From Klebsiella pneumoniae (GTDB lineage Bacteria; Pseudomonadota; Gammaproteobacteria; Ga0077536): a stretch of 64,000 bases of DNA. The stretch is taken from NCBI GenBank assembly GCA_945862315.1, contig CAMAXW010000013.1, positions 1-64,000 of the forward strand, read 5' to 3'. A model generated the notes under the pieces. It was not told the DNA's origin. It ran no database searches and saw only the letters and a program-made list of their open reading frames with translations. Each line of letters starts with the position of its first letter. Within the stretch, counting starts at the first letter, position 1. This document shows positions 8,889-20,159 of this stretch, one piece after another. The position numbers and the translations under genes are program-made.

Positions 8889-11800
8889 ATGGCCGTTATC
8901 TCAGGCACCCCCGCCAACGACACCCTGACTGGCACCAGCGGTGCAGATTTTATAGATGGCGGTGATGGCGACGACACGCTGTTTGGCTTGGCCGGCAACG
9001 ACACCCTCATCGGCGGGTTAGGCCAAGACCGGTTAGACGGTGGCACGGGCGTGGACACGCTTGTCGGTGGTCAGGGGAATGATGTCTACGTGGTGGATAT
9101 CGCCACGGACGTGGTGACTGAAGGCACGGGCACCGATACGGGCGTCGACACGGTGGAATCCTCGGTGAGCTACGTGCTCAGCGCCAACGTTGAGAACCTC
9201 ACGCTGACCGGGGTGGCGAATATCAACGGCACGGGCAACGGGCTTGGTAATGTGCTCCTCGGCAACACGGGCATTAACACCCTCGACGGCGGTCTGGGTG
9301 CCGACACCCTCATCGGCGGCTTGGGTAACGATATCTACCTCGTGGATGACGTGGGCGATGTGGTCACCGAAGGCTTGGCTGCCGGCACCGATACCGTCAA
9401 AGCGAGCGTCAGCTACACGCTGGCCGCCAATGTCGAGAACCTCACGCTGACCGGGGTGGCGAACCTCAACGGCACCGGCAATGAGCTGGTTAACGTGCTC
9501 ACCGGCAACGCGGGCATTAACACCCTAGACGGTGGTGTGGGGGCAGATACCCTCATCGGCGCGGCCGGCAACGATGTCTACCTCGTGGATAACGCGGGCG
9601 ATGTGATCACCGAGCTGTCCACCACGGGCAGTGGCACGGATATGGTCAACGCTTCGGTGAGCTACACGCTGGGCGCCAACGTGGAGAACCTCACGCTGTT
9701 GGGCGGCGCGCTGGTGGGCACCGGCAACACCCTCAATAACCTGCTGACCGGCAACGCGCTCGCTAACACGCTAGTGGGTGATGCGGGCAACGACACCCTA
9801 GACGGCGGCACCGGTGCCGACACGCTCATCGGTGGGGCGGGCAACGATGTGTACCTCGTGGATAACGCGGGTGATGTGGTCACTGAGGGGTTGAGCGCCG
9901 GCACCGATATGGTCAGTGCATCGGTGAGCTACACGCTGGCGGCCAACCTCGAGAACCTCACGCTGACGGGTAGTGCGGTGAGCGGCACCGGCAACACCCT
10001 TAATAACCTGCTGACCGGCAACGCGCTGGCCAATACGCTAGCCGGTGACGCGGGCAACGACACCCTCGACGGTGGCACTGGTGCCGACACGCTAACGGGT
10101 GGGGTGGGCAACGATGTGTACCTCGTGGATAACGCAGGTGATGTGGTGAACGAGGCGCTGACTGCCGGCACCGACACCGTCCGCGCGAGCATCGACTACA
10201 CGCTAGCCTCTAACCTCGAGAACCTCACGCTGACTGGCGGCGCGCTGGCGGGCACCGGCAACACCCTCAACAACCTGCTAACCGGCAACGCCTTGGCCAA
10301 CACGCTGGTGGGTGATGCGGGTTACGACACCCTAGACGGTGGCTTGGGTGCCGACACGCTCTCGGGCGGCACCGGCAACGATATTTACATCGTGGATAAC
10401 GCAGGCGATGTGGTGACCGAGGCGCTGACTGCCGGCACCGACACCGTCAAGTCGGGCATCAATTACACCCTAGGCACCAACCTAGAAAACCTCACGCTAA
10501 CGGGCAGCGCGGTGAGCGGCACGGGCAACACGCTCACTAATATTTTGATTGGCAATGCGCTGGCCAACGTGCTCACCGACGACCTTGGCAACGACACCCT
10601 AGACGGCGGCACCGGAGCCGACACGCTCACGGGTGGCTTGGGCAACGATGTGTACGTCGTGGATAACGCGGGCGATGTGGTGAACGAAGCCACCGACGCC
10701 GGTACCGACACCGTCAAGGCGAGCATCAGCTATATCCTGGCCGCCAACCTGGAAAACCTCACGCTCGCCGGCACGGCGAACCTGGATGGGGTGGGCAACG
10801 CACTGACCAACGTGCTCACCGGCAACGCGGGCAATAACCGCTTAGAGGCGGGTTTGGGCGGGTTAGACAAACTCATTGGCGGCTTGGGTAACGATGTCTA
10901 CGTGATTGCGGCGGCAGGGGTGACGGTCACCGAGGCGCTGAATGCGGGCACCGATACCGTGGAGTCGAGTGTTAACACTGTCTTGGGCGCGAACCTCGAA
11001 AACTTAACCCTAACCGGCGCCGATAATATCAACGCCACGGGCAACGAACTCGCCAATGTGGTCACCGGCAACACGGGCATTAACACGCTGGCCGGTGGCT
11101 TGGGGATTGATGTGCTCCACGCCGGTGACGGTGCAGACACCCTTATCTACGATGCCGCCGACACGCTAGTAGATGGTGGTATCGGCCTCGACACCTTGCA
11201 GGTGTTGGTGGCGAATCAGGCGCTTAACCTCACCAACCTCACCACGCTGGCGTCGCTAGAGCGGCTGCAGTTAGTGAATGGCGGCCATGTGGTCACGCTG
11301 AACGTGGCCTCGCTATTGGCCTTGAGCGAGTCACACACGCTGGTGATTGAAGGCGGTGCCAGCGACAGCATCGTCGCGGGTGGCGGCTGGACGGCGTTGA
11401 GTGACGCGGGTGGTTATGCGCGCTACACCCAAGGCGGTACAGAGTTGGACGTGGCGTTGGCGATTAACCGGGCGGGCATCGGCACGGTGGTAGCCTCATT
11501 GGTACCGGGGCAGGCGGTGATAGACCTCGGCAGCTACGGCAAGTTAATCAGGCCGGTGCAGGTAGATGGAGGGAACTGGTTTTACTACTGGGACCGCAGT
11601 GGTGACGGCACCAGTGGCGGAGACGATGGCACCAACGGCGGGTTGGATCACATCACTCACGACGTGTTGGACGGCATTTTCAATCAGGACATCAACGGGG
11701 TTGTTGAGGTTGCTGCCAATGCGGTGGGGGTAGTCGGTGATACGGACAACACCTACCGTTACGCTACGTTAAACGGCGTTCATCTGGCGCTGCCAACGGT

Positions 11801-14800
11801 AGGCGGGCAGAGTTCCCCGCCCTACGGGGCGAATGGCATTGGCACCTTCCAACCCGGCACGGCGATAGGTTCCTCGCCGACAACCTCTACCGGCAGCAAC
11901 GCGGTGAACAGTACTTACAACGATTTATTGGCGGTATGGGACGCCTATAACGGCGCGAGCATAGGGATCGACTACAGCAACGGCACGCCACCCGGTTGGC
12001 TGCGCACCTATTACTGGTCGGCCACGCCCGCGGCGTCGGGGCACGCCGCCGTTGCCTTCTACTATGCCTCCATCTACGACTACCTAGACGACGGTCCAGG
12101 GCACGTGACGTTGCAGGTGTTATTCAACGACAGCGTGCCGATTATCACGAGTCTTCCGAGCACGAGTGTGGCGGAGGACACCAGCGGCACGGTGTACACG
12201 ATAACGGCGAGTGACGCGGATGCGGGTGCGGTACTGACCTACTCAATATCGGGCACGGATGCCGCCCTGTTTAACCTCAACGCACTCACCGGTGCGGTGA
12301 GTTTCATTGCAGCACCCAACTACGAGGCCCCGGCCGACGCCGGCCAGAACAATGTTTACAACATTAGCGTGATGGCGAGCCACGGCAGCCAGAGCGCTAC
12401 CCCACAGGCAGTGGTGATAACGGTGACGGACGTCAACGAGGCGCCGGTTATCGACAGCGGCGCCACGGCGAGCTTTGCCGAGAACGCCACCGGCACGGTT
12501 TACACCGCTCACGCGACCGACGTGGATGCGGGCACCACGCTGAGCTACTCGATGAGCGGCACGGATGCAGACCTGTTCAACCTCAACACCACCAGCGGTG
12601 CGGTGACGTTTAAGGTGGCACCCAACTTCGAAGGCGCACACGGCAACACCTACAACATCAGCGTCACCGCGAGCGATAACGGCACCCCGCCACTGTCATC
12701 GGCCCCGCAGGGTGTGGTGATTACGGTAACCAACGTCAACGAGGCGCCGGTTATCGACAGCGGCGCCACGGCAAGCTTTGCCGAGAACGCCACTGGCACG
12801 GTTTACACCGCTCACGCGACCGATGTGGATGCGGGCACCACGCTGAGCTACTCGATTAGCGGCGGCGTCGATGCAGCCCGGTTCAGCATCAACGCCGCCA
12901 GCGGTGCGGTGACGTTCAATACGGTCCCCAACTTCGAGGCCCCGGCCGACGCAGGCGGCAACAACATTTACGACATCACGGTAAGCGCCAGCGACGGCTT
13001 GCTGAGTTCGACCCCGAAGGATGTGGCGATAACGGTGACGAACGTGGTGGAAGGGCCAGTGGCCGGGCAGACGGTGATAGACCTAGGCAGCTACGGAAAA
13101 TTAATCGCGCCGGTGCAGGTAGATGGTGGGAACTGGTTTTACTACTGGGACCGCAGTGGGGATGGCAGTAGCGCCAACTCGGGTTTGTTAAACGGTGGGA
13201 CTGACCAGACCAGTCACGACGTGCTGGACAGTATTTTCAATCAGGACATCAATGGGAATGCGGGTGGCGGTGGCAACACCGATAACACCTACCGCTACGC
13301 GACGTTAAACGGCGTTCACCTAGCGCTGCCGACGGCGGGTGGGGCGAATCCCGCGCAGCCCTACGGGCCGCATGGCATCAACATGTCCCAACCCGGCACG
13401 GCAGTAGGTTCCTCGCCTACAGCGTCTGTCGGCAGCAACGCGGCGAATGGCACCTACAACGATTATCTGGCGTTCTGGGACGCGTACAACGGCATGGGGA
13501 CCGGCACCACTATTAACGGCACGCCGGCGGGCTGGCAGGCCACCTCTTACTGGTCGGCCACGCCCTCGGCGTTCGGGCACGCGTCCGTTGGTCTCACCGT
13601 TGGCATGGATGGTGGGGGCGTCGGTGACAACTTCGACAGTAACCCCTACGGTGGCGTGGCCTTGCAGGTGCTGTTCAACGACAGCGTGCCGGTTATCACG
13701 AGTCTTGCGAGCACGAATGTGGCGGAGAACACCACGGGTACGGTGTACACGGTGACGGCGAGTGACGCGGATGCGGGTGCGGTACTGACCTACTTAATAT
13801 CGGGCGCGGACGCGAGCTTGTTTACTATTGACGCGCTGAGCGGTGCGGTGAGTTTCATTGCAGCACCCAACTACGAGGCCCCGGCCGATGAAGGCGGCAA
13901 CAACGTTTACAACCTCACGGTAAGCGCGAGCCACGGCAGCCAGAGTTCTGCTGCGCAGGCGGTAGCGATAACGGTGACGGACGTCAACGTCGCGCCGGAG
14001 ATCAACAGTCTACCAATGCTTACCTTCGGGGATGGCAAGACGATTATTGACGTGGACGTGGGCACGGCGAATGACTATGTCCAAACCATGGCGCTGCAGA
14101 TCGACGGCAAAATCTTGGTGGCGGGGTTCAGTTACTACAGCAATTACAGCTCGGACTACAGCATTATTCGCATGAACACCAACGGCAGTCTGGACACGAG
14201 CTTTGACAGTGACGGCAAGGCGATTATTCCGGTGGGCACGTCGTATGACGAGGCCCGCACCATGGCGTTGCAGACCGACGGCAAGATTTTGGTGGCGGGC
14301 CAGAGCTCTAACTCCAGCGGTAACGCTGACTACAGCATCATCCGCCTGAACGCCAACGGCAGTCTGGACACGAGCTTTGACGGGGACGGTAAGGCGATTA
14401 TTCCGGTGGGCACTTCGTCTGACGTCGGTCAAACCATGGTGCTGCAGCCCGACGGCAAGATCTTGGTCGCGGGGTGGAGCTATAACTCCAACGGTAACTT
14501 GGACTACAGCATCATCCGCCTGGCAGCCAACGGCAGTCTGGACACGAGCTTTGACGGGGACGGCAAGGCGATTATTCCGGCGGGTACGTCGGAGGATCTT
14601 GGCTACACCATGGCGCTGCAGACCGACGGCAAGATTTTGGTGGCGGGGTTTAGCTATAACTCCAACGGTAACGCCGACTACAGCGTAATCCGCCTGAGCG
14701 CCAACGGCAGTCTGGACCCGAGTTTTGACGGGGACGGCAAGGCGATTATTCCGGTGGGTAAGTCGGATGACCTCGGCTACACCATGGCGCTGCAGAGCGA

Positions 14801-17267
14801 CGGCAAGATTGTGGTGGCGGGGACCAGCTACGACCCCAGCAACAACAGCTATGACTACAGCATCATCCGCCTGACCGCCGACGGCAGTCTGGATGCGAGC
14901 TTTGACGGGGACGGCACGGCGATTATTGACGTAGGCGCGCAGTATGACCAAGGCCACACCATGGTGCTACAACCCGACGGAAAGATTTTGGTGGCGGGGT
15001 CGAGTGATGCCATCAATACCAGCAACGGTAACGGCTACAGCATCATCCGCCTGACCATCGACGGCAGTCTGGACACGAGCTTTGACAGGGACGGCAAGGC
15101 GATTATTCCGGTGGGCACGTCGTATGACAAGGCCCGCACCATGGCGCTGCAGCCCGACGGCAAGATTTTGGTGGCCGGGTACAGCGCTACCAGCAACGGC
15201 AGCGGCTACAGCTACAGCGCAATCCGCCTGAACGCCGACGGCAGCCTGGACACCTCGTTTGGCAACAGTGTGCCGGCTGCGGGGTCGGGTATTGCGGTTA
15301 ACTATGTAGAACACGCTCCCCCGGTAGTGCTCAACGGTCTGGCCTCGGTGTTTGACTTGGAGCTAGCCGCAGTCGGGAACTACGGTGGCGCTAGCCTCCA
15401 GATTGTCCGTGCCGGCGGCGCAGATGCGCAGGACGTGTTCGCAGGCAGCGGCACGCTGGCCGCACTGAGCGAAGGTGGCGCGCTAACGGTCGGTGCCACG
15501 ACCATCGGCACGGTAGACCACAACAGCAGCGGTTCGCTCACGCTAAGCTTTAACACCAGCGCCACGCAGGCGCTGGTGAATGAGGCGTTGCAACACATTG
15601 CCTACGCCAACTCAAGCGATGCCCCGCCGGCAAGCGTATCTCTGGACTGGTTGTTCAGCGACGGCAACAGCGGCGCGCAGGCCCCAGGCGGTGCACTGAC
15701 CGGCGCTGGTTTGAGCACGGTGTTGATCACGGACGTTGAGGAAGCCGAACATTCGGTGATAGACCTCGGCAGCTACGGCAAGTTAATCGCGCCGGTGCAA
15801 GTAGACGGCGGGAACTGGTTTTACTATTGGGACCGCAGTGGGGACGGCAGCAGCGCAAACACGGGTTTGTTAAACGGTGGTGTGGACTGGACCAACCACG
15901 ACGTACTGGACGGTATTTTCAATCAGGACATCAACGGGGTGGTGGGTGGCGGTGGCAACACCGATAACACCTACCGCTACGCGACATTAAACGGCGTTCA
16001 TTTAGCGCTGCCAACGGCAGGCGGGCAGAGTTCCCCGCCGTACGGGGCGAATGGCATTAATGCCTCCCAGCCCGGCACGTATGTAGGTTCCTTGTCAGTG
16101 CCTGACGGCAGCAACGCGGCGAATGGCACCTACAACGATTATTTGGCGGTATGGGATGCGTACAACGGCAAGGAGAGCAGCACCAGTATTAACGGCACGC
16201 CGGCGGCCTGGCAGACCACCGTCTACTGGTCGGCCACGCCATCGGCATCGGGTCACGCGCACAATGTCCTCGACAGTGGCAACGTCTACGACGGCAACGT
16301 CGACGCCCTCGGCTTCAATTACGTGGCCTTGCAGGTGTTATTCAACGACAGCGTGCCGGTCATCACGAGTGATGCGATCTTGAGTGTGGAGGAGAACATC
16401 GTGGGCGCGGTGTACACGGTAACGGCGAGTGACGCGGATGCCGGTGCGGTACTGACCTACGCAATGTCGGGCACCGATGCCGCCCTGTTTAACCTCAACG
16501 CACTCACGGGCGCGGTGAGTTTCATTGCAGCACCCAACTACGAGGCCCCGAGCGACGCTGGCAGCAACAACGTTTACAACATCACGGTAAGTGCGAGCCA
16601 CGGCAGCCAGAGTTCTGCCGCACAGGCGGTAGCGATAACGGTGACGGACGTGGTGGAGGGGCGAGTGGCTGGGCAGTCGGTGATAGACCTAGGCAGCTAC
16701 GGCAAGTTAATCGCACCGGTGCAGGTAGATGGCGGGAACTGGTTTTACCACTGGGACCGCAGTGGGGATGGCACCAGCAGACTCAACAATACGGGTTCGT
16801 TAAATGGTGGCGTGGACAACGCCACGCACGACGTACTGGACGGTATTTTCAATCAGGACATCAACGGGAATACGGGTGGCGGTGGCAACACCGATAACAC
16901 CTACCGTTACGCAACGCTAAACGGTGTTCATCTGGCGCTGCCGACGGCGGGTGGGCAGAGTGCCCCGCCGTACGGTGCGGGTGGCATTAACACCTACCAA
17001 CCTGGCACGTCGGTAGGTTCCTCGCCAGCGTCTGCCGGCAGCAACGTGGTGAACAATACCTACAACGATTATCTGGCGGTCTGGGACGCGTACAACGGTG
17101 CGGGGACCAGTATCAATATTGACGGCGCGCCGGCGGGCTGGCAGCCCAGCAGTTACTGGTCGGCCACGCCCTCGGCATCGGGGCACGCGTTCGTTTGCCT
17201 CGGCAATGGCCTCGTTTACGACGCCTACGACGCCTACGCCTATTTCGTGGCGTTGCAGGTGTTGTAG
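8889..17267 (+). CDS. Giant multidomain repeat protein (RTX-like, cadherin-like, delta-60), probable surface or secreted adhesin
   Basis: A 2,792-residue protein with no signal peptide. Domains in order: calcium-binding GGxGxDxLxGG (RTX) repeats and about eight 80-88-residue units with [20 protein letters not shown] (residues 1-870); module A with [19 protein letters not shown] and YWSATP (about 876-1081); three cadherin-like domains with [14 protein letters not shown] (1081-1390); module B (1395-1598); another cadherin-like domain; seven delta-60 repeats with DGKILVAG (1713-2125); a domain with [11 protein letters not shown] (2125-2289); module C; a cadherin-like domain; module D (2597-2792). 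The modules resemble Lcl/DUF1566-type domains. The protein stops at VALQVL, where modules A-C continue with FNDSVP, so the gene may be truncated by the adjacent repeat. RTX repeats at the N-terminus and the missing C-terminal secretion signal are unusual. No type I secretion genes are nearby. Confidence 0.85.
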   Translation: MAVISGTPANDTLTGTSGADFIDGGDGDDTLFGLAGNDTLIGGLGQDRLDGGTGVDTLVGGQGNDVYVVDIATDVVTEGTGTDTGVDTVESSVSYVLSANVENLTLTGVANINGTGNGLGNVLLGNTGINTLDGGLGADTLIGGLGNDIYLVDDVGDVVTEGLAAGTDTVKASVSYTLAANVENLTLTGVANLNGTGNELVNVLTGNAGINTLDGGVGADTLIGAAGNDVYLVDNAGDVITELSTTGSGTDMVNASVSYTLGANVENLTLLGGALVGTGNTLNNLLTGNALANTLVGDAGNDTLDGGTGADTLIGGAGNDVYLVDNAGDVVTEGLSAGTDMVSASVSYTLAANLENLTLTGSAVSGTGNTLNNLLTGNALANTLAGDAGNDTLDGGTGADTLTGGVGNDVYLVDNAGDVVNEALTAGTDTVRASIDYTLASNLENLTLTGGALAGTGNTLNNLLTGNALANTLVGDAGYDTLDGGLGADTLSGGTGNDIYIVDNAGDVVTEALTAGTDTVKSGINYTLGTNLENLTLTGSAVSGTGNTLTNILIGNALANVLTDDLGNDTLDGGTGADTLTGGLGNDVYVVDNAGDVVNEATDAGTDTVKASISYILAANLENLTLAGTANLDGVGNALTNVLTGNAGNNRLEAGLGGLDKLIGGLGNDVYVIAAAGVTVTEALNAGTDTVESSVNTVLGANLENLTLTGADNINATGNELANVVTGNTGINTLAGGLGIDVLHAGDGADTLIYDAADTLVDGGIGLDTLQVLVANQALNLTNLTTLASLERLQLVNGGHVVTLNVASLLALSESHTLVIEGGASDSIVAGGGWTALSDAGGYARYTQGGTELDVALAINRAGIGTVVASLVPGQAVIDLGSYGKLIRPVQVDGGNWFYYWDRSGDGTSGGDDGTNGGLDHITHDVLDGIFNQDINGVVEVAANAVGVVGDTDNTYRYATLNGVHLALPTVGGQSSPPYGANGIGTFQPGTAIGSSPTTSTGSNAVNSTYNDLLAVWDAYNGASIGIDYSNGTPPGWLRTYYWSATPAASGHAAVAFYYASIYDYLDDGPGHVTLQVLFNDSVPIITSLPSTSVAEDTSGTVYTITASDADAGAVLTYSISGTDAALFNLNALTGAVSFIAAPNYEAPADAGQNNVYNISVMASHGSQSATPQAVVITVTDVNEAPVIDSGATASFAENATGTVYTAHATDVDAGTTLSYSMSGTDADLFNLNTTSGAVTFKVAPNFEGAHGNTYNISVTASDNGTPPLSSAPQGVVITVTNVNEAPVIDSGATASFAENATGTVYTAHATDVDAGTTLSYSISGGVDAARFSINAASGAVTFNTVPNFEAPADAGGNNIYDITVSASDGLLSSTPKDVAITVTNVVEGPVAGQTVIDLGSYGKLIAPVQVDGGNWFYYWDRSGDGSSANSGLLNGGTDQTSHDVLDSIFNQDINGNAGGGGNTDNTYRYATLNGVHLALPTAGGANPAQPYGPHGINMSQPGTAVGSSPTASVGSNAANGTYNDYLAFWDAYNGMGTGTTINGTPAGWQATSYWSATPSAFGHASVGLTVGMDGGGVGDNFDSNPYGGVALQVLFNDSVPVITSLASTNVAENTTGTVYTVTASDADAGAVLTYLISGADASLFTIDALSGAVSFIAAPNYEAPADEGGNNVYNLTVSASHGSQSSAAQAVAITVTDVNVAPEINSLPMLTFGDGKTIIDVDVGTANDYVQTMALQIDGKILVAGFSYYSNYSSDYSIIRMNTNGSLDTSFDSDGKAIIPVGTSYDEARTMALQTDGKILVAGQSSNSSGNADYSIIRLNANGSLDTSFDGDGKAIIPVGTSSDVGQTMVLQPDGKILVAGWSYNSNGNLDYSIIRLAANGSLDTSFDGDGKAIIPAGTSEDLGYTMALQTDGKILVAGFSYNSNGNADYSVIRLSANGSLDPSFDGDGKAIIPVGKSDDLGYTMALQSDGKIVVAGTSYDPSNNSYDYSIIRLTADGSLDASFDGDGTAIIDVGAQYDQGHTMVLQPDGKILVAGSSDAINTSNGNGYSIIRLTIDGSLDTSFDRDGKAIIPVGTSYDKARTMALQPDGKILVAGYSATSNGSGYSYSAIRLNADGSLDTSFGNSVPAAGSGIAVNYVEHAPPVVLNGLASVFDLELAAVGNYGGASLQIVRAGGADAQDVFAGSGTLAALSEGGALTVGATTIGTVDHNSSGSLTLSFNTSATQALVNEALQHIAYANSSDAPPASVSLDWLFSDGNSGAQAPGGALTGAGLSTVLITDVEEAEHSVIDLGSYGKLIAPVQVDGGNWFYYWDRSGDGSSANTGLLNGGVDWTNHDVLDGIFNQDINGVVGGGGNTDNTYRYATLNGVHLALPTAGGQSSPPYGANGINASQPGTYVGSLSVPDGSNAANGTYNDYLAVWDAYNGKESSTSINGTPAAWQTTVYWSATPSASGHAHNVLDSGNVYDGNVDALGFNYVALQVLFNDSVPVITSDAILSVEENIVGAVYTVTASDADAGAVLTYAMSGTDAALFNLNALTGAVSFIAAPNYEAPSDAGSNNVYNITVSASHGSQSSAAQAVAITVTDVVEGRVAGQSVIDLGSYGKLIAPVQVDGGNWFYHWDRSGDGTSRLNNTGSLNGGVDNATHDVLDGIFNQDINGNTGGGGNTDNTYRYATLNGVHLALPTAGGQSAPPYGAGGINTYQPGTSVGSSPASAGSNVVNNTYNDYLAVWDAYNGAGTSINIDGAPAGWQPSSYWSATPSASGHAFVCLGNGLVYDAYDAYAYFVALQVL
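9148..11100 (+). repeat. Array of about eight 240-265-bp RTX-associated repeat units inside the giant gene
   Basis: Each unit encodes a GTDTV...SYTLxxNxENLTLTG block, a GNxLxNxLTGN block and a GGxGADTLxGGxGNDVY calcium-binding block. Unit starts lie near 9148, 9385, 9640, 9904, 10168, 10432, 10690 and 10954. Neighbouring units are very alike at the DNA level, so unit number may vary by recombination. Confidence 0.8.
11516..17264 (+). repeat. Four dispersed copies of a roughly 600-bp Lcl/DUF1566-like module
   Basis: Copies lie at about 11516-12130, 13072-13680, 15754-16340 and 16678-17264. Each encodes [22 protein letters not shown], [13 protein letters not shown], [17 protein letters not shown], AxWDAYNG and YWSATP. 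The DNA is nearly identical over long stretches between copies. A cadherin-like segment (about 300 bp) follows copies A-C but not the last copy. Confidence 0.85.
14028..15262 (+). repeat. Seven delta-60-type repeats inside the giant gene
   Basis: Seven units of about 59 residues each contain [14 protein letters not shown], then [22 protein letters not shown]. This matches the delta-60 repeat (TIGR02608 type) found in large predicted surface proteins. The DNA copies are highly similar. Confidence 0.85.
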
Positions 17268-17272
17268 AGGTA

Positions 17273-17657
17273 TCAAAGGGGTCAGACTCGATTGATTAAC
17301 GACCCTTCCTGAGCAAACGGCATCACCTCCCTAAACCGCAGCGGTTCGCCGTGGCAACTGAATTTTGGCGGAATCCGCCGGGTGCCTGCCAGCCGTTGGC
17401 TAGTCTGACGCGTTCGACAAAACTTCCCGCGCGGGGCGGGCCAAAGGGGCCGCGCCAGATCAATCGGCAAGCACTTTGTTGATCAGCCAATTTCAGGGTC
17501 TACCCCCTACGCCGAGCGGCTGGAGGTTGCGGTGTAAGCCATCCGCTATCCATAGGCGCCGGGTGCGACCGGTTAACTTGCCGCAGCGTTACCCGCCGTG
17601 GCCCCATCGCCGGTGGTTGGGGTTTTAGGTCAACGTGAGGTTATTCGCAAGACAATA
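17273..17657. repeat. 385-bp tandem duplication, copy 1 (starts with the 23-bp motif)
   Basis: Begins 5 bases after the giant-gene stop codon with the 23-bp motif and is about 95% identical to the copy at 17658-18051. Positions 17625-17650 duplicate the last seven codons and the stop of the alkA gene (reading ANNLTLT and TAA on the minus strand). The remainder has GC-rich palindromic stretches such as CCGCGCGGGGCGGG. No protein is recognised in it. Confidence 0.85.
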
Positions 17658-18051
17658 TCAATGGGGTCAGACTCGATTGATTGACGACCCTTCCTGAGCG
17701 TACGGCAGCACCTACCTAAACCGCAGCGGTTCGCCGTGGCAACTGAATTTTGGCGGAATCCGCCGGGTGCCTGCCAGCCGTTGGCTTGGCTGACGCGTTC
17801 GACAAAACTTCCCGCGCGGGGCGGGCCAAGGGGGCCGCGCCAGATCGATCGGCAAGCACTTTGTTGATCAGCCGATTTTAGGGTCTACCCCCTAGGCCGG
17901 GCGGCTGGAGGTTGCGGTGTAAGCCATCTGCTATCCATAGGCGCCGGGTGCGACCGGTGAACTCGCCGCAGCGTTACCCGCCGTGGCCCCATCGCCGGTG
18001 GTTGGGGTTTTAGGTCAACGGGGTTTTAGGTCAACGTGAGGTTATTCGCAA
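17658..18051. repeat. 385-bp tandem duplication, copy 2, including the alkA 3' end
   Basis: Second copy of the unit, starting with the 23-bp motif at 17658 and running into the authentic 3' end of the alkA gene. It carries a further internal duplication of 16 bp (18004-18019 and 18020-18035). Scattered substitutions relative to copy 1 show that the duplication is not recent or has been under little constraint. Confidence 0.85.
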
Positions 18052-18643
18052 TGCGCCACATATACAGCGCCAACAGCGAGCGGCGGGGGGCGAAGGCGGC
18101 GGCTGTGAGGTCTACGCCCGGCTGGTCTTTGAGGTAATGCTCAAAAGTTTTGCGCACGGCCAAGTCGCCCAGCGGCCAGATATCGGGATCCCGAAAATAA
18201 AAAAGCGCCAACATGTCGGCGCTCCAAGGACCCACGCCACGCAGCGCGGTGAGCTGTTTGGCACGCGCCTCGGGCGCTAGCCGCGCCAGGGGTTCGTGAT
18301 CCAACTGGCCGCTGGCCTCGGCCGCAGCAAGCCCCTGCAGACAAAGCAGTTTATTGCCAGAAAGACCGCAGGCGCGGAGTGCTGCCAGATCGCTGGAGAG
18401 AGCCAGCGCGGGGATGTCCGTTGCGAGCTGCTGCGCCAAGGTCTCGACACGCTGCCAAATGGTCGTCGCCGCTCGGGTGGACAACTGCTGCCCAACGACT
18501 ATCCGTGCGAGATAACGTGCTAGGGATTGGTCATCGCGCCGGGGCCATTCGGGCGGGCCGACGCTGTGCATGGCCGCCGCCAACGCGGGGGAGATTTTCC
18601 GCGCCATGCGAACCATTGAAGGGTGTAATTCTGTGGGGTCCAT
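18026..18643 (-). CDS. alkA: DNA-3-methyladenine glycosylase II (HhH-GPD family)
   Basis: About 205 residues with the helix-hairpin-helix segment LRGVGPWSADMLAL near residue 135 followed by PLGDLAVRK, whose aspartate is the catalytic residue of the HhH-GPD superfamily. The enzyme removes alkylated bases such as 3-methyladenine in base excision repair. It lacks the N-terminal AlkA domain of the E. coli protein and matches the shorter bacterial form. The ATG at 18643 is preferred to a GTG three codons upstream. Its last codons are duplicated about 400 bp downstream in a tandem repeat, and the true stop TAA lies inside that repeat. Confidence 0.85.
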   Translation of the reverse strand: MDPTELHPSMVRMARKISPALAAAMHSVGPPEWPRRDDQSLARYLARIVVGQQLSTRAATTIWQRVETLAQQLATDIPALALSSDLAALRACGLSGNKLLCLQGLAAAEASGQLDHEPLARLAPEARAKQLTALRGVGPWSADMLALFYFRDPDIWPLGDLAVRKTFEHYLKDQPGVDLTAAAFAPRRSLLALYMWRIANNLTLT

Positions 18644-18728
18644 AGGCGTCACTGTCTGCGCGAGGTGCTGGGATTTTGCGCCCGAAAACGCGGCACGTGT
18701 GGGCGGTATTGTGCCTGCTGAAAGTCCT

Positions 18729-19748
18729 TTACGCCCCCACCTGATTCACGGGTTTGCCGCGGAGAAGTCCGTTGATGTTCTCAACGGTGGTGTCCAGGAT
18801 GCGGCGCAGGGCTTCTTCGGAGTCGAACGCAATATGCGGCGTGTACACCACGTTTTCTCGATGGAACAACACATGGCCCCGGATGACCGCTTGGAGTTTT
18901 TCGGTGGCCACTCCGGGACACAGCAGTTGCTGTTCCTCGGCAATTAGCTCCTCGCCCTCAATCACGTCCAGCCCGGCACCGGCCAGAATGCCCTCGTCTA
19001 GCGCCCAGAGCAGCGCCTCGGTGTCGACCAGACCCCCGCGCGCCGTGTTGATCAACAGGCTTCCCCGCCGCATGCGCGCCAGCCGATCTTTGTTGAGCAA
19101 ATGATGGGTCTCCGGGGTATAGGGTACGTGCAAGGAAACAATGTCCGAGCACGCCAGCAGTTCGTCCAAGGGCAGGTAGTCGAACCCTAGAACTTCCGCC
19201 AGCAGCGGCTGTTCTTTAAGGTCCGTGGCCACCACCCGCATCCCGAAACCACGACCGATACGGATGACGTGCAGTCCGATGTGGCCGCTGCCCACAACGC
19301 CCAGCGTCCGGCCCTTGAGATCGAAGCCGCGCAGACCCTGTAGCGAGAAATCCCCTTGGGTCGTGCGAACGTAGGCTTGGTGAATCTTGCGCGACAGCGC
19401 CAGCATGAGGCCGAAGGTGTGCTCCGCCACTGTATTCTCGCCGTAGGTGGGGACATTGCTCACGACCAGCCCGCGCTCGCGACAGGCGGCCATATCGATA
19501 TGGTCGTAGCCCGTTGAGCGGGTCGCTATGCCGCCAATCCCGGGGAGCCTAGCCAGCACTTCTCTTGAGACGCCGGAACGAATAAATACGCTCACCACGC
19601 TCCCGGCGCTTGCCAGTTCGGCATTCTCCGTCCCGAGCTGGGCCGCCGTCGCAATGAGCTCAACGCCCTCTAAGCGCGCTCGGAGATACTCCTCTTCCCA
19701 AGGCTCTAGCTCGTAGCCAACCACTCTGGGCCGTGCTGTGTTGTTCAT
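18729..19748 (-). CDS. D-isomer-specific 2-hydroxyacid dehydrogenase (D-lactate dehydrogenase-like)
   Basis: A 339-residue protein with the NAD-binding motif GSGHIG (about residue 153), the arginine segment NTARGGLVD (about 235), a glutamate downstream and the catalytic histidine in TPHIAFDS (about 305). These are the Arg-Glu-His catalytic elements of D-2-hydroxyacid dehydrogenases, which interconvert 2-keto acids and D-2-hydroxyacids with NAD(P)H. The sequence is closest in style to fermentative D-lactate dehydrogenases, but the substrate is not certain. The ATG (MNNTARPRV) has an AGGAGC-like site upstream. It appears to be a single-gene unit between alkA and a non-coding stretch. Confidence 0.85.
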   Translation of the reverse strand: MNNTARPRVVGYELEPWEEEYLRARLEGVELIATAAQLGTENAELASAGSVVSVFIRSGVSREVLARLPGIGGIATRSTGYDHIDMAACRERGLVVSNVPTYGENTVAEHTFGLMLALSRKIHQAYVRTTQGDFSLQGLRGFDLKGRTLGVVGSGHIGLHVIRIGRGFGMRVVATDLKEQPLLAEVLGFDYLPLDELLACSDIVSLHVPYTPETHHLLNKDRLARMRRGSLLINTARGGLVDTEALLWALDEGILAGAGLDVIEGEELIAEEQQLLCPGVATEKLQAVIRGHVLFHRENVVYTPHIAFDSEEALRRILDTTVENINGLLRGKPVNQVGA

Positions 19749-20159
19749 CAGGTGGCTCCTTTTTCTTTTTTACCCAGTGCCGGATAGACCCAGCTTGGGC
19801 GTGTGGCGATCGTTATCGCACGGGTTTCTCCGCCGATCTGCCACGCCGCAGAGTGCTTCGGGCGCGCCAGCACAGCAGCGTCACGGAAACTCCCCGGTTC
19901 GCACTGGTTGGCTCTGGGGCCATCAGCCGCAACGCAACCGCCAAGCCACTCAGCTCACCTTGAGCTGCGGGCTGGCGATGGTGTTCTAGGACGCGCTTGC
20001 CCTGTTATTCGTGAGGCGCCGTCAACGGGCGAGACCTAGTGAGGCGATGGTTCTTGGGGACGCCTGCCGGTGTTAATTACGGGTGTGACGGTTTTATTTG
20101 CCAGCAGTCGAATGATAGCGGTGGACGCATTTCGTGCTTGATAAGCATCAATAAAACTC
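19749..20159. other. 411-base gap without a supported gene
   Basis: Short frames only, none recognised. The 19749-19790 part should hold the ribosome binding site and promoter of the dehydrogenase (minus strand). The 20120-20159 part lies just downstream of the TTL-like gene and shows no clear terminator. Confidence 0.5.

Noticed and set aside
14010-14957. 315-codon minus-strand frame inside the delta-60 region
   Set aside because: It repeats a basic low-complexity sequence because the DNA opposite is repetitive. No independent evidence of coding.
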